Of a stretch of 64,000 nucleotides of DNA, positions 43,026-55,320 are shown one piece after another (within the stretch, counting starts at the first letter, position 1; every line of letters begins with the position of its first letter). The translations under genes were made by a program, and so were the position numbers. Location: NCBI GenBank assembly GCA_019454045.1, contig SKCR01033472.1, positions 433,712-497,711 of the forward strand. The letters run 5' to 3'. This DNA comes from Zanthoxylum bungeanum (lineage: Eukaryota > Streptophyta > Magnoliopsida > Sapindales > Rutaceae). The notes beneath the pieces are model-generated. The model had not been told where the DNA came from, made no database searches, and worked only from the letters and a program-made list of their open reading frames with translations.

Positions 43026-44832
43026 TGGTAAACGCACACGTAACGCAAGTGCACGTATCACTCAAGTAGTATCAAATGTATCGATCCCACGAGGATTTAA
43101 TACCTATGCTATCAATTTAGGAAGCTAAATGTCTATGAGTATCTAATTAATTTGATTGTTGGTCGGAAAGTGATTTTTACCAAAAACAAGTAAATAAAAC
43201 AAAACAAATGTAGATTTTAAGTTTTAAACAATGATATGAAAATATCCAGGGTTATGAATCCTACCAATATCTTTCTAAGGATGAGTTGATTACCTTTTGC
43301 TTGTGTAATATGTCAGTTTATTAACCTGGAACATGAAATTATGCAAAACCTCTTCCGATGGTCAAATGCAAACACCCAAAGTAATCCAATTAACTATATT
43401 CCTATGTTAATTAAGAAACTCGGAATTCATTAAGTTTAAGTTCCAATTATGGCTACCCCCGTCCGACAGGTATATTCCTATCCTGGATGGAAATCTCTAC
43501 GGTGAGTATGAGATCGTGAGCTATTGAGTCTACGGCTAAAACTAAAATCCCTTTTCCAAGTTCATTTTAAGTTTACTAAATCAATCTTATCTGTGGCTAA
43601 TTAATAAGAAGCATTAAGAACTAAACTCAATAAATAAATCAATACATTACACAAGACATAAGAAAAGTCAACTTATTAAATCATTGATATTGGTTTGCAT
43701 CACAACCCTAGACAACGTATTTAGTTACGACACATATCTAGGACTACTAAAGACATAAATAAATAAAACATAATGCAACTATTTGAAAATTAAAAAGATA
43801 AAAATTACAACAATGAAATAAAATGATGGGGTTTGGGGATCTACTTTTATTATTTCAAATCTAGAAATCTCTCTTATTATATTATATAAATTTGTGTTAT
43901 ATTACCAACTGACCATATAGGCGGTATCTCGATCAAGTCAGATTTTTAATTAATTCCAACCGACCATAAAGACGGTATCCAATTAAGTCAGGTTAAAATT
44001 AATTTAATTAAGTCCAACCGACCAATAAGGCGGATCCCATTAAGTCAGGTTTTAAAATAATTTATATATTATAAAACAAGGGAGATTAATCTAAATTATA
44101 ATAATAAAAGCTTCACCTTGACCCCAGCAGAAAGAAGTTACCTACTCATGCTTTTAAGTAAAACAAAGAAAGATTTATTACATCAAATAAAAACTAAATA
44201 CAAGAAAATTGAAATTAAACAAACAAGATACTCTCTTCTTAGTATTCTAAGGAAATTCCCCAGAAGAAAGTATGAAGAATTCAAATGAAATCAACCTCTA
44301 TTTATAGGCTCAAAAAACGGACAGCGTCGCGACGCGTGAAGGCTTGGCGTCGCAACGCGCGCTACGGTAGATGGCGGCTGTCAACAAACTCAATTTTTGG
44401 CTTAGCGTCGCAACACTGATGTCATAATGATGCAACTGATAACGCATGTCGGCAGGCTGAAGTATTGTGCTGACGTCATGATGACGCAAATGATGATGAT
44501 GTGTCAGTAAATTAATAATTATGCTGACGTCATGATAACGTGATGACGACACATATGATGACATGGCGATGACGCGTGTCGGCAGCTGAATAATTGAGGC
44601 GAGTCCCAACGTAAAGGGATTGCGCATCGCGATGCGTGAATAGTAAATTCCCTATTTGCCCTTTTTCATCGGTTTTTCACTGTTTTATCCCCGATTTGAT
44701 TCCATTGAGTCCTGAAATCTTATTTATCTACAAAATAACATAAAACACATCAAAATATTCATAAAATTTGAGAAACTATATAAAATATTAAGTAAAATGA
44801 ACGGTAAATATGGATATATTTTCCGCTTATCA
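43026..44832 (-). repeat. Athila 5' LTR
   Basis: About 1.8 kb. On the minus strand it starts TGATAAGCGG at 44832 and ends ...TTACCA at 43026; TGATAA and TTACCA form a near-perfect terminal inverted pair. It contains the GATCGATACATTTGATACT region near the end and a cluster of TGACG motifs at 44417-44574. Without the 3' LTR the borders are inferred. Confidence 0.6.
44417..44574. promoter_or_regulatory. TGACGTCA / TGACG cluster in Athila LTR
   Basis: The palindrome TGACGTCA is at 44471 and 44525; further TGACG words are at 44482, 44544 and 44570, and TGATGTCA at about 44418. TGACG is the core of as-1/ocs-type sites bound by TGA bZIP factors in plants. No function is shown here. Confidence 0.45.
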
Positions 44833-45287
44833 ACTTACTGAGCTTTATAGCTCACACAATAACAGTTTGTTAGTTTAGAGGTTTGCGATGAACTCGATGT
44901 ACCTATTAGAGTTCCAAAGAAGACTTTAAAGACCGTGGATCACCTCAATTATAGTCGTAGATGTCATAGAGTCTTTTCGAAGTTCTGGGTTGAGTTTTTG
45001 GTTTTCACCACCCTAGTTGTAATGTATTCATTATGTATTAAACTCACGTGCGGAGCACGTTATTTTATAGTTATGAGTTGAGTTGTAGGCCAGAGTCATT
45101 TTTTATTTTCAATTATGGTTGGGGTGTGTATATATATGTTTACAGGTCACCTAGAGGTGATGGATTAGATCTAGGTTTCATGATTTTTAGTAGAGGTCAT
45201 GTCGAAATTTTAGCAGAATTAAAGGCTATGGAGATGAGCTCTCCCTGTCTCATGCCGGTAGCATTATGGCTAAGGCGAGATGTTATA
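44833..45287 (+). repeat. LTR 3' end of a gypsy (chromovirus-like) element
   Basis: The block ends GAGATGTTATA, then AAGT and a PBS. Its end matches the inverse of the LTR start at 6538. The upstream LTR boundary is cut by the Athila LTR. A short frame at 45048-45332 runs across the LTR/PBS border and is not a gene. Confidence 0.5.
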
Positions 45288-45291
45288 AAGT

Positions 45292-45303
45292 TGGTATCAG
45301 AGC
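45292..45303 (+). promoter_or_regulatory. Primer binding site, initiator tRNA-Met type
   Basis: TGGTATCAGAGC after the LTR end at 45287, with a 4-nt gap as is usual for chromoviruses. Confidence 0.8.
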
Positions 45304-45841
45304 ATGGTTTAGAAGTCAGTAGCATGGTCTAAATGTTTAGAGGTCAGTGGCTGCAACGGTGGGGTATCTGGTTGTCGAAGAATGTCTTCTATTTTTTATA
45401 GACCATGTAGGTCATGTGATATGAATGTTATCTTTGGTGCAAGTTGATTTTATTTTTAGTCTCCAGACTGAATGAATAGGAGTTTGTGGATGACTTCGTT
45501 TGATGTGTATAGACTAGATGTTTCCACACTAAGAAGAGATTATCCTAAGTTAAGGCAGTTAGGGTTGGTGCTCGGAGTGCCAATCCGGATCGTATTTATG
45601 TCCGATTCATGAATATGAACAATACCGTTTTCCATAATATTACTTATATATGGTTTCACCTCTTGTTTGTACTTATATACGTTTATAATTGACAATGTCA
45701 AGTGTCACTATAAGTTGTATATTCTCAAATGAAGTTTCTGGTCAAGATTTACTAACACGAGTCGGTTAGTAAGATATGCTGAGACCAGTACATGTCGTAT
45801 ATCAAGACTTGGTGTAATGGTTTATCCTAATGAACCATGAG
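45304..45841 (+). other. Short internal remnant and unassigned DNA
   Basis: The first ~200 bp are leader-like text following the PBS. From about 45545 I cannot assign the sequence. No gag frame is present. Confidence 0.3.
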
Positions 45842-47943
45842 TGTTGGGACTTGTATAGACTTGTCGGTGTTTATTTGATAAACACTGAATGGCTCACCGA
45901 AGATTTCCTAATAGATGGTACACCAACATCAAAAGAAATCTTCTCGAGTCGAGTAGCATAGTGGTCCTTCGAATTGCGATACCACTATGGATATTTGAGA
46001 CATCGTCCACAATTTGATGACAGTCACATCACCGATCTATATAGATCAGACCTCTATCTTTTCATTGGGTGTGGACTCATGCTCATGATATCCTGTGAGT
46101 ATCATATAGAATCTGTCAGTCCTGTGTACAGGGCATATGTATCATGTACGTATTTGCGATCTAGTAAAACCATGGTCGTGGTATACTTCATAAGCGAGTT
46201 CCGAGTGTTATTTTGGAGATCATAAATTTGAAAGTCGACTGTATTATACCTTAGGGATTCGATGTTCCTATCTATATCCATAGTATAATATTGATAGCCT
46301 GTGACGGATGGATTATACGTATGCAATGACCTCGACTTGCATAGTTTAGCAAAATTATATGTGGTCTTCATAATTTACGAGTGGGTGAATTATAGACACA
46401 GAATTTGATTCCGTGACGGATAAACCTAAACTTAGAGAGTCCCATAATATAAAGTGTACTCGTTGAGCACTTAGGCAACACATTATGAATAATACAGATT
46501 ATTCATAATACTTTATCGGATTAAATGAATTAATTCGAATCGTCTAAGGCTTAAACGAAAAATACATGCGCAAGGGGTATTTCAGTCATTTCCTAATTAA
46601 TGTGTATTTGTATTTAATATATGAATTTATTAAATATACATTAATTAATTATCAAATAAGATATTTGACATATATCACAAATATATGTATTTTGATTATT
46701 TAAAGTAAATATGATACATATATTTTGATATTTGTATTTAAGTGATTATTTAATTATTTAATTGTTAAATAATTAAAGTAATTAAAATATAAATATCTAA
46801 TGTGATATTTTTATTAGGAAATGATTAAAGTTTAAATTTTTGACTTTTTCATTTAAGATAAAGGTTATCAAATTGGATTTGAATTCTTTAATTTGATTAA
46901 ATGAATTACAAATGACCAAATTGTCCCCAAGTTAGGCCACCCCTAGTATTTAAAGTGAAAAATTATTTTTTCTCTTTCATTATTCAAGCCATGGCCGAAA
47001 ATCACTCAATGAAACGCTTCCAAAATATTTCTTGAGAGAAACTTGAGAGAAAGTGATCAAATCCAGAAGAAAGCTTAATGAAATTATGAGATTGTGAGGT
47101 AATCTTCAATATTCTTAAGCTTAGAAAGTTTGTTTCTTGTTCTTGAGTATCTAGAATAGTTCTAGGATTTCTTTCTTTCTTAATTTTTGGGGCTTTTTGA
47201 TTTGGAGGATGGATTTGGAGGCTTGATGCATATATGAAATAAGATTGAGTAATATTAATGTAATATTAGTTCAATTTTATCATTTGATGATTTGTTTCCT
47301 TTCTAGAGTATTATGACCACTCTTATAACTCCTAGAATTATTCTTGAGTTCTTCATTGGTGGTGACTTTGATTGGTGTTAATATTAATTTGATTAATGTT
47401 GAGAAAATTGGATTTAAAGCATGAAAAATGATAATTTTTGTTTCCTGGTCAAACCTGGAAAAATCAGAATTTTATTGATGAAAAATATATTATTTCAATA
47501 TATTGTATGTGTATTGGGCATTAGAATAATTATCGGAAATTATTTTGGATTGAAAATATACGAAAATGGTGAAAAACGGCATTACCGGGTGAGTTTCGGG
47601 CTTACCGGGTGATGGCTGTCCAAAGAAGTGAATTGGTCACTATTCCAGCAGCTCATGAACTACCCAAGTACTATTGGGGCTGACCTGGGCAGCCTCCATG
47701 TGTATTGGTTGGTCGGTTCGGACAAAAACGCCTTTATACTATTTTACGGAAAAATATTTTTGTAAGAGTTTCGTGGTGTTTCTAGATTATTTATGTCATT
47801 ATTTGATATCAAATAAATATGCTTATGTGAAATATGAATGAATTATTCATATGGGATTTTGAATAATTTATTCGATAAGTTTATAAATTTTAAAGTTACG
47901 ATATCGTCTGAACCGCGCTCTTCCGCTGCGCCTGACCCCTACA
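45842..47943 (+). repeat. LTR of another copia-like element
   Basis: It begins TGTTGGG at 45842 and ends CCCCTACA at 47943, four bases before a PBS; the termini are inverted with one mismatch. It is about 2.1 kb and AT-rich, with ATTTAATAT-type palindromes at 46610-46800. No similarity to the E1-E4 ladder was seen. The left border is inferred only from the terminal pair. Confidence 0.5.
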
Positions 47944-47947
47944 AAAA

Positions 47948-47960
47948 TGGTATCAGAGCC
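47948..47960 (+). promoter_or_regulatory. Primer binding site, initiator tRNA-Met type
   Basis: TGGTATCAGAGCC follows the LTR end. Confidence 0.85.
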
Positions 47961-49445
47961 AGTCTGATCCTACATCCATTACATTTTTCATGCTTGATAT
48001 ATGATATTTAATCCAATTTTATTGTTCGCACATGCATGTGAAATTAATTTGATTAATTTCGGATTGTTTGACAATAGTAAAATCCCTGTTAAATAAGGCA
48101 TTAAAGTAACTAGTATTTAGGCATACTTGTTACTTGCTCCGCCTTGTCAGTACATATGCGAATATTTTCTTGATGCTGTAGCTGTATCGTGATAAAGATG
48201 TGCAGTTATGGCTTATAGTAGATCATTTGAGTTGGTAGAACTTATATGATAAGAGACAAATTCAAGTGAAAGTGGAAATCTTGAACGTCCCAAAGCTGTC
48301 AGGACTACATCGATAACTTGAGTTTGTCACTGACAAGTGAAACCTTATTACACCTCCTATGAATGTGCCAAAATTGTCACAACTAGAAACTGTCACGACC
48401 AAAATCAGGAGTCACAGTGAGTTTGATTGACAATGAGTTGTCTACTTGTGAATATACGTAGGCGAGAACGTGCCAAAGTTGTGAGTCGAAGTATATTCAT
48501 GAAGTTCATTTCTCACAATGAAATTCAATTTAGTTATTGAATTCTTTTTTTCTGTTGGGGATTACAGTATTAAGTAAAGTAGTGGGAAACACTGTTGGGT
48601 TAAAAATCCATAACTAAGGCAGTGTGTAATATTATGAAAATTATCACTTATGGTTCTCTTTATTCTATTTTGTAGATAAAATTAAACTTTTAATTCACTG
48701 CATGCATATTTTATATATGTTTTCTGACTTCACTTGTAGTTTCAGATTTCTAGAATAGGTTATATATTAAGAATAGACTTGGATATTGTTAGATTAGTAT
48801 AGACAATCGAGAACTGTTGTTTTGATTTTCTTGGAAAATCAAGATGTTTAGTGACTTAGTTACTAAGTCACGATAGGTAATCTAAATAGATATTGGTTTT
48901 AGGATATAATTCTCTAGAGAGAATAGTTTCTTGTGCAATAAGAATTGACATGAATTAGTTCATGTATCGACTTGACTGACATTAAGAAAACCCCATTAGG
49001 TATTTTTTTATCTGATGACGACGTTTCTAGGCTTTAGTGAGCTTTAGAGGTCACATGTCTGACACAATTTGCCAATCAGTTATTTAAATTTGTTGTGAAT
49101 AGTTGAAAGAAACTTATAAAGCTAAAGGTAGGATATGTGTATAGTTATGTGTAGAGAATATCAATTCTCATAATACGACAACTATAGGTATTGGATATTA
49201 GAACTCCAATCTAGTTATTTGAAATATTATTTAATGATTGTTTTGATATTTGATATCAGAACTTGCGACTATTGGATAGTTACTTGTTTTATATAATCAG
49301 TTGTTATATATTTTAATATGACTAGTAGTGTCATTGACGAAGAGATAAACATTAAGAAAAATATTTGATTAAGTAAATAACTTAGAACAATTCTTTATGA
49401 GATTTTATCACTTAAGCATTAGATGCTTATTGTATGTGGTAAAGG
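47961..49445 (+). other. Non-coding leader of the element whose LTR ends at 47943
   Basis: No gene. Phrases of the type GTGCCAAAGTTGTGAG, GTGCCAAAATTGTCA and GTCCCAAAGCTGTCA recur near 48290, 48365 and 48470, a weak parallel to the CCAAAGTCAAG motif of E1-E4 leaders. The leader is cut at 49445 by E3; AAAGG at 49441-49445 is the presumed left TSD of E3. Confidence 0.45.
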
Positions 49446-51448
49446 TGTTGGGTTTTCTAGGTCAAACCAAGATCAAATTAAGCAAGAAATCATGTGAATA
49501 CGCAAAGTAAAGTAGTGGAAATTACTCACTTTGATCGGCTAAGTGGATGTCGGAGATAACAAAATTCCAAGCCTTTGTGTTGTGCTCCAAGCTCTCATTT
49601 GATGTATGTTGAGCTTCCAAGCTTCCAATCTTTGAATCTTGAATTCCAAACTCAAGGGTTAGTGTCCCTAACACCTTAGAATGACTCCTTGGATGCGCTA
49701 GCACCTTTGATTTTGAAGCAAAATCAAGAAGCAAAAGAGCCCTAGGCTCACGGCATAGGGAGAGAAAAATGAAGGCCAAGTTTCGGCCATAGAGAAGAAA
49801 TAGAGTGTGTGTTTTGTTTTGCCTTCAATTTGTTTCTAAAACAATTTCAAAGTCAAATACAAAAGTTGTAAATAGTTTATTCAAAACCAAAAACCAAAAA
49901 GTGTTGAGAGCCAAAATTACAATTATTGCTCTCAACCACCTCCATCACCAAAAGTGACTTTTGTCACGTCACTCCAAGTTGATGTGATTTCTATCACAAA
50001 ATGTGACTAATGATGCGACTTATGATGTGACTTGTCGGCCCCACTTCAATTCAAAATCCGAGTGGGCCCGCGAACATATTTCGGGCTCGGGTTCGTTAAT
50101 TCCGAATTAACGAATTTTTTGTTGCGACTTAATTAAATCAAATTTAATTAAATAATTATACCTAGCAAAATTACCGTTAAAGTCGCTCGCGAATTAATTC
50201 TAAATTAATTCGTTCGCCCGAATTAAAATCCAATTTTAATTTCGCGTCGAAATCTAATTTCATTTAATATATCAATATATTATTTAATCGATTAATTCCA
50301 AATTAATCATTCTCTCTTTTCTAATTGAATTTTATCACAGATAAAATTCTCCGCAATTAATCCAAGATTAATTTTCTCTCTCTTATAATTAATCCTAGAT
50401 TAATTTATGTTCGAGTCATATGTCATTGGTGAATCTTCGAGAAGCGACCCATGAGATCCCTGGATATGTTGGCAGTAAATCCAGTCGTCAGATTATCCGA
50501 ACACGTGCGTACTCGGTACCACGTTCTTACCGATTTACAAGACATGGTTGGCTTCTAGCAAAACACTGTGCCTACCCAATTCTCCAGAAATATTCTTTAA
50601 GGAATATATAATCTATGTCAGGCGTAGTATACGTAGTATTGCGTATAGCGATCCAATATCGGTTGTCACATGCTAGGCCTGAGGCTGGAATTGTATCTGC
50701 CTCGTACGAAGCATATATCGGATCTCTGGTAACTAGTCTCTATAATCGGATAATCATGACCTAGTCATATTATCCCGATGACTGCAGTACTAAAGAGTAC
50801 TAGTTCTGTATCCTGCGTGATCATCATCTCCATATGACTGGAGTGATACTTCCATCTTGACATCACACCCAATACACTACGATTCTCAGTATACCCAGAA
50901 GAGGCGTACACAGAACCTGTTAAAGCCCCGGACGACCAAAACCAAAGTATACTGATTGTCGCAAGTATTAGCGATGCAAGTCTCAGGTTAAGACCAAATA
51001 CACCTACCCTGATTCGGATTCCCATAGACACATAGTCATACTACCAATGGGATTCCGATGGGTCTATCCAGAGCGAAGCTGTTCCCGTACCATCGGTAAA
51101 CACAACCTCCTATCACACTTGCATAAGTATCCAATACTTAAATATATGAGAACTATACCGTTATGCTCCCACAACGCGCACAAGTGCAATACTAGTCTAT
51201 TCCGCATTATCGATGTCCAGTCTCGATAATACTACGACTAGAGATATTTAATGATTAAACCTTAGTGGATTAATACTATCTCACATCTTATTAATCCGGA
51301 ACTAATCATATGGACTATTATCATTTATATATCCCGGTAATCCAATTACAAATGATAAAAGAGCAATTTCCTTTGTCACATAATTAATTTGTACAACAAC
51401 ACCATGTTCTGTACAAATAGTGATGCTATGGGTCATAATTGTCCAACA
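49446..51448 (-). repeat. E3 3' LTR
   Basis: 2003 bp, TGTTGGGTTTTC to GTCCAACA on the plus strand. It shares with E1 and E2 the ladder (50091-50407), the GGATATGTTGGCAGTAAATC block and the PPT-proximal ATGCTATGGGTCATAA end. Its first 550 bp differ from E1 and E2, so it is a separate subfamily. Confidence 0.93.
50091..50407 (-). repeat. Hairpin ladder in E3 3' LTR
   Basis: Plus-strand reading: GTTCGTTAATT loop CCG; TTAATTAAAT loop CAA; CGAATTAATT loop CTA; AATTAAAAT loop CCA; CGATTAATT loop CCA (last base mismatched); AATTTTATC loop ACA; TTAATC loop CAA; AATTAATC loop CTA. Each arm is followed by its reverse complement. Arms differ from E1 and E2 on both sides. Confidence 0.9.
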
Positions 51449-51461
51449 ATCTCCCACTTGG
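51449..51461 (-). promoter_or_regulatory. E3 polypurine tract
   Basis: ATCTCCCACTTGG on the plus strand, abutting the 3' LTR. Confidence 0.85.
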
Positions 51462-52800
51462 CCTATATTCAATCACTCAAGTGTCCTACACCTGATCTAT
51501 GTATGGGTTTCTCAAACTTCTGCTGAGAAACAGCTTTCGTCTGCAGATTTACATTGTTATCATCTGATGCGATTTATTTGATCATCACATCGCCACGATG
51601 TATGATCCAACGAATAAGATGAAATAGTTGAAGTATATACTTGGATCGTTGATGACACCGTTCATTCTTTAGCCTGTGCTATAGCCTAGCTCAGCTGCTA
51701 ACAGAACTACTCCTAATCTAATTAGGAATTTTACAGATCCAAAATTGCTTCTTTTGCTGCCTCAGCTGAAGCAATATTCTACTTTTGTTGTTTATTCGGC
51801 AACAGTATCTTGCTAGAATGATTTCCAGCTCACTACTTCGTTATTCAAACTATATAGTACCCTTATTGCGACTTACAGTTGTCTTCATCGGTTTGGAAAC
51901 TTACAGCGGTGAACCCAGTCATTTCAAGTTATCCTCATTCATAGCTTAAGAAAGCATCCTTAGACCATCTAAGATACTTATGGATATTCTTAACATCAAT
52001 CGATTGACTATCACTTGGATTGGCCTGATTGTGACTCCATATGCTCAAAGCCTATGAGACACCAGGTCACGTACATCTTTTCAATGTACGAGTTCTCGGA
52101 GAGTGCCAATAATTTTTAGATCTATCCTAGTAGATCCTTATTCCTAAAATAAAGGTTGCATCTCCCAATTATTCTATGGAGAATTTTCATGAAAGCCAAG
52201 CTTTCACCGATTGTATTATGGGAATGTCATTTCCAAGAAATGATATATCATCATTATATAGGACAATCACTATCAGTGCGCTCCCACTAACCTTCGTATA
52301 TACACAAGAATTATCTTCGTTTTGATATAAATCATATACCGTTATGATCTTATCAAAACGTTGGTTCCAAGAACGCAATGCTTGCTTAAATCCATAAGTG
52401 GATTGAGTTAACTTGTAAACCTAGTTTGCACATTTTGGTATGACAAAACCGTCAGGATGTTGTAAACATCATCCAAAAGGTTTTCGTTTAAGGAAAGCGA
52501 TTTTGACGTTCAGCTGCTATATTTCATAAATGAAACATGAAGCATTAGCAAGCATTATCCAAATGGATTTAATCATGGAAACGAGTAAAAGGTTTCGTCG
52601 TAATCGACACAATGTTGATAACGATACCTTTTCGCTACAAGCCTAGCTTTGTACGTTTGTATGTTGCCATCCATGTATGTCTTCCTTGAAGACTCATTTA
52701 GTACCAATAGGTACAATGCCTTCCGGTACAACAACCAGTGTCCAAACTTGGGTTGTATCACTTCCTCATACGTAGTCGGTTTGTCTTCCTCAATAAGATT
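51462..52800 (-). pseudogene. pol: E3 RNase H and RT
   Basis: The minus strand carries RNase H text at 51462-52000 (the GCAACAGTATCTTGCT complement is the SKQDTV region). RT then runs upward to 52800. The open block 52187-52378 reads RSWNQRFDKII, NSCVYTKVSG, then IVLYNDDISFLGND: the active-site box is YNDD instead of YVDD. The block 52573-52761 holds YKARLVAKRY and DYDETF. Both aspartates of the box remain, but the Val is replaced and several stops and shifts cut the gene. Confidence 0.82.
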
Positions 52801-54290
52801 GACATCTACATGAGGTGAGATCAGAAACTCATACCTCCTAGGTTATTTTCTGACTCTCTTCGGCTTATTTGGATCTTGTGTATTCGAAGATTGTGGTACA
52901 GTTTCATCCCTGATGAACTGTTTGTGTTCCATTAAAGAATCGGTGCCTAGAACAGTATTACTCTGATTTTCCTCGAGTTTTACTTTCCTCCCACTTACCA
53001 CTGCATATAGGTATTCCTCTTAGGAAAACCGCATGGAGAGCAACAATTATATTGTTCTCATGTGAGTTGTATAAGTACTACATTCTGGTTTCCCTAGGAT
53101 AACCTACAAATAGGCACTTATCCGATTTGGGTTTTAGTTTGGTATCATCCAAACACATGCCTAGCATTCCCAAATCTTCAGGAATGAGAAAACCGGTTTC
53201 TTTCCTGTTCATATCTAATATGAAGTCTGTCCAACAGATTTTCATGGAACCTTATTCAAAATAAGTATTGCACTATTTAATGCGTATCCCTAGAAGGAAA
53301 AAGGTAGCTCGGAGTGACTCATCATTAACCTTACCATGTCCAACAAAGTTCATTTTCTCTATTCTGAAATACCATCAAATTGAGGTGTTCCAGGAGAAGT
53401 CCACTGTGAAAGAATACTATACTCTTTCATAATAATCAAGAAACTTATTGCTTAAGTATTTCCACCACGGTCCAATCATGATGTTTTAATACTTTTACCG
53501 GTATGTCTTCTTACTTCGTGTCGAAACTCTTTGAATTACTCAAAAGTTCATGACTTGTGTTTCATAAGAAACACATAACCATAACGCGATACCACATCCG
53601 TAAGGGTTACAAAGTATTCATATACATCTCTAGCCTAGCTAGATATGGGCCCACTTACGTCACTATGAACGAGGGCTAACAGATCGGCGGCACTTGCACT
53701 TTTACCAAGTAAAATGTGTTTTAGGCATTTTGCCTAATAGACTAGATTCGTAGACATCATTTGAATTAGAATCAAATCTGTCCTAGTACCCACTCTTCAA
53801 AAGTATGGATATGCAAGTCTTGTTAATGTGTCCCAGACAACAATGCCACAAATAAGTTCATCTGATTAATTCAGTTTGAGCTATTTGTTTGTCATGCTAT
53901 ATGTATGAGATTAATTTATATTCTAAATATAAATATTGTTATTCACATCTAATGTGTTTATCTCAATATCATCTTTATAAACAAAACACTTAGTGTTCTA
54001 GAACATAAAGGTATACCCGCAACGGGTTAAACTTAGATATAGAGATAATGTTTCTAGTCAAACTAGGCACATTATAACAGTTTCCTAATTTAAGTACATA
54101 CCCAAAGGGTAGTTCCTAAACTTAGGTTTCTACGGTTAAAACATCGACTCTAGTCCCGTTTCTAATTCACAGGTAGATCTCATCTGAAGTCAGTCTCCTG
54201 CTTATCAGCAAATTCTACACATCAATACATAATTATGTACCACATCTAGTATCAAAAATCCAATTTTGAAACTAGTAGTGAACATGTTTA
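52801..54290 (-). pseudogene. pol: E3 integrase and protease remnants
   Basis: The reverse complement of 52950-53900 parallels E1 integrase: the PKSDKC..GYPRE region near 53100, ERRNRTLL near 53330, the RSD-GGEY region near 53470, and HTDVCGP near 53640-53680 (GGGCCC and TCTAGCTAGGCTAGAG words). Protease text lies at about 54020-54260. No open frame above 60 codons survives. Confidence 0.72.
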
Positions 54291-55060
54291 TGACAAACAT
54301 AATTGAAGCTGGAGCCTTGCCCCGCCTTCAGTTCCTTCATGTCTGCCTTGTCCATACGGCATTCAAGCTTCCAGTGACCCCGTTTGCCATAAATTTAGGC
54401 AGATATCTTGGGATATGTCATTTGTCTTCCTAGAAGACTGTGGTGATTTTGCCTTTGCCCCTTTTAGAAATTCTGGCTCTGCCTCCTTGAGCATAGCCAT
54501 CAACTCTCCAATATTTTACTCTTGGTTCATAATGAACCTGCCCCAGCATTCAGGTAGAGACTATAAGATCAAATCTTTGGTAGTCTCGGCCACGTAGGTA
54601 ATGCCCAGCTAACCTAGCTGATCGATGTCAGCAATCATATGCGACACTTAGTGCCCGACAGATGTACCCTCTGACATACGTAAGCGAAAGAGCTTCTTTT
54701 GCAATTCGTACTTCTAAGATCTAAGGATAGATCTGTGAAGATCCTTTAATTTCAACATTATGGTATAAGGATCTAATCCTTAATTCTGAGGACAGAATTA
54801 AATAGTCATTGTGGTAAGCATAACGGATTGAGCACTAAATTTATCATCACCATGAGTCTTCCAAAACTCATGCTCCACTATTTTCTCAACTCCGGGCTCA
54901 GGCCCGAGATGTTTCTCTATCAAATAGAATAACTTCTCAGTTCCTAGGACTATCCTGAGGTTTTATTCCCATTCTGAAAATTGGAGCCGTTTAAAGACAT
55001 TTTCTCCCAGGATTATGTTCAAACGCTAATCTTTCAGTTATCTTGATTCCAATAGTCCAA
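54291..55060 (-). pseudogene. gag: E3 gag
   Basis: The minus strand shows the zinc knuckle near 54345-54400 as CLN followed, after a one-base insertion, by GKRGHWKLECRM: a CCHC knuckle with its second Cys lost at the shift. Above it are LPECWGRF (like LLQSLPDTW of E1), a DIDQL-like stretch and, at 54660-54760, a YELQKKLF..RMSEGTSV-like stretch. It is shorter than E1 gag and out of frame in several places. Confidence 0.65.
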
Positions 55061-55320
55061 CTATCCAATCAACGATTTCGGGTACAATCAAATATAATGA
55101 TTACTATAGTCTAACTATATAATCAACTACTATTTGATTAGTTAAATTCAAATATATTGATTACTATAATCCAATTATAAAATCGACTATAAATGAAGTA
55201 GTTTGAATACAATCCAACTGTTTAATTAAAACAACAATTAAATATTAGTCCAATTAATATATATATATATATTTAAAGAATGACTAAAAATGAAATGAGC
55301 GCGTATTGGCAAGTATCTAA
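55061..55320 (-). repeat. E3 pre-gag AT-rich repeats
   Basis: The phrases GATTACTATA followed by TCTAACTATA or ATCCAATTAT, then ATCAACTA, recur. It is the expanded counterpart of the AGTTGGACTA motif before the E1 gag start. Confidence 0.5.

Larger units (their letters stand above)
37686..44832 (-). mobile_element. Athila-type Ty3-gypsy element, truncated at its 3' end
   Basis: On the minus strand: 5' LTR (43026-44832), PBS (42994-43012), gag, protease, RT, RNase H and integrase in gypsy order (integrase last). It is cut within the integrase C-terminus at 37686 by the end of the family C LTR, so no 3' LTR is in the window. Protein motifs (DLGASIN protease, FMDDFSVFG RT) are those of the Athila lineage. 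Every gene is broken by stops and shifts, indicating an old copy. Confidence 0.85.

Noticed and set aside
45974..46371. Frames on both strands at 45974-46371
   Set aside because: They lie in the putative LTR 45842-47943 with no recognisable domain; overlapping frames on both strands suggest chance.
45292..47960. A single complete element between the two PBS sites at 45292 and 47948
   Set aside because: Both sites are on the same strand, each at the end of a different LTR, with no gag or pol between them.
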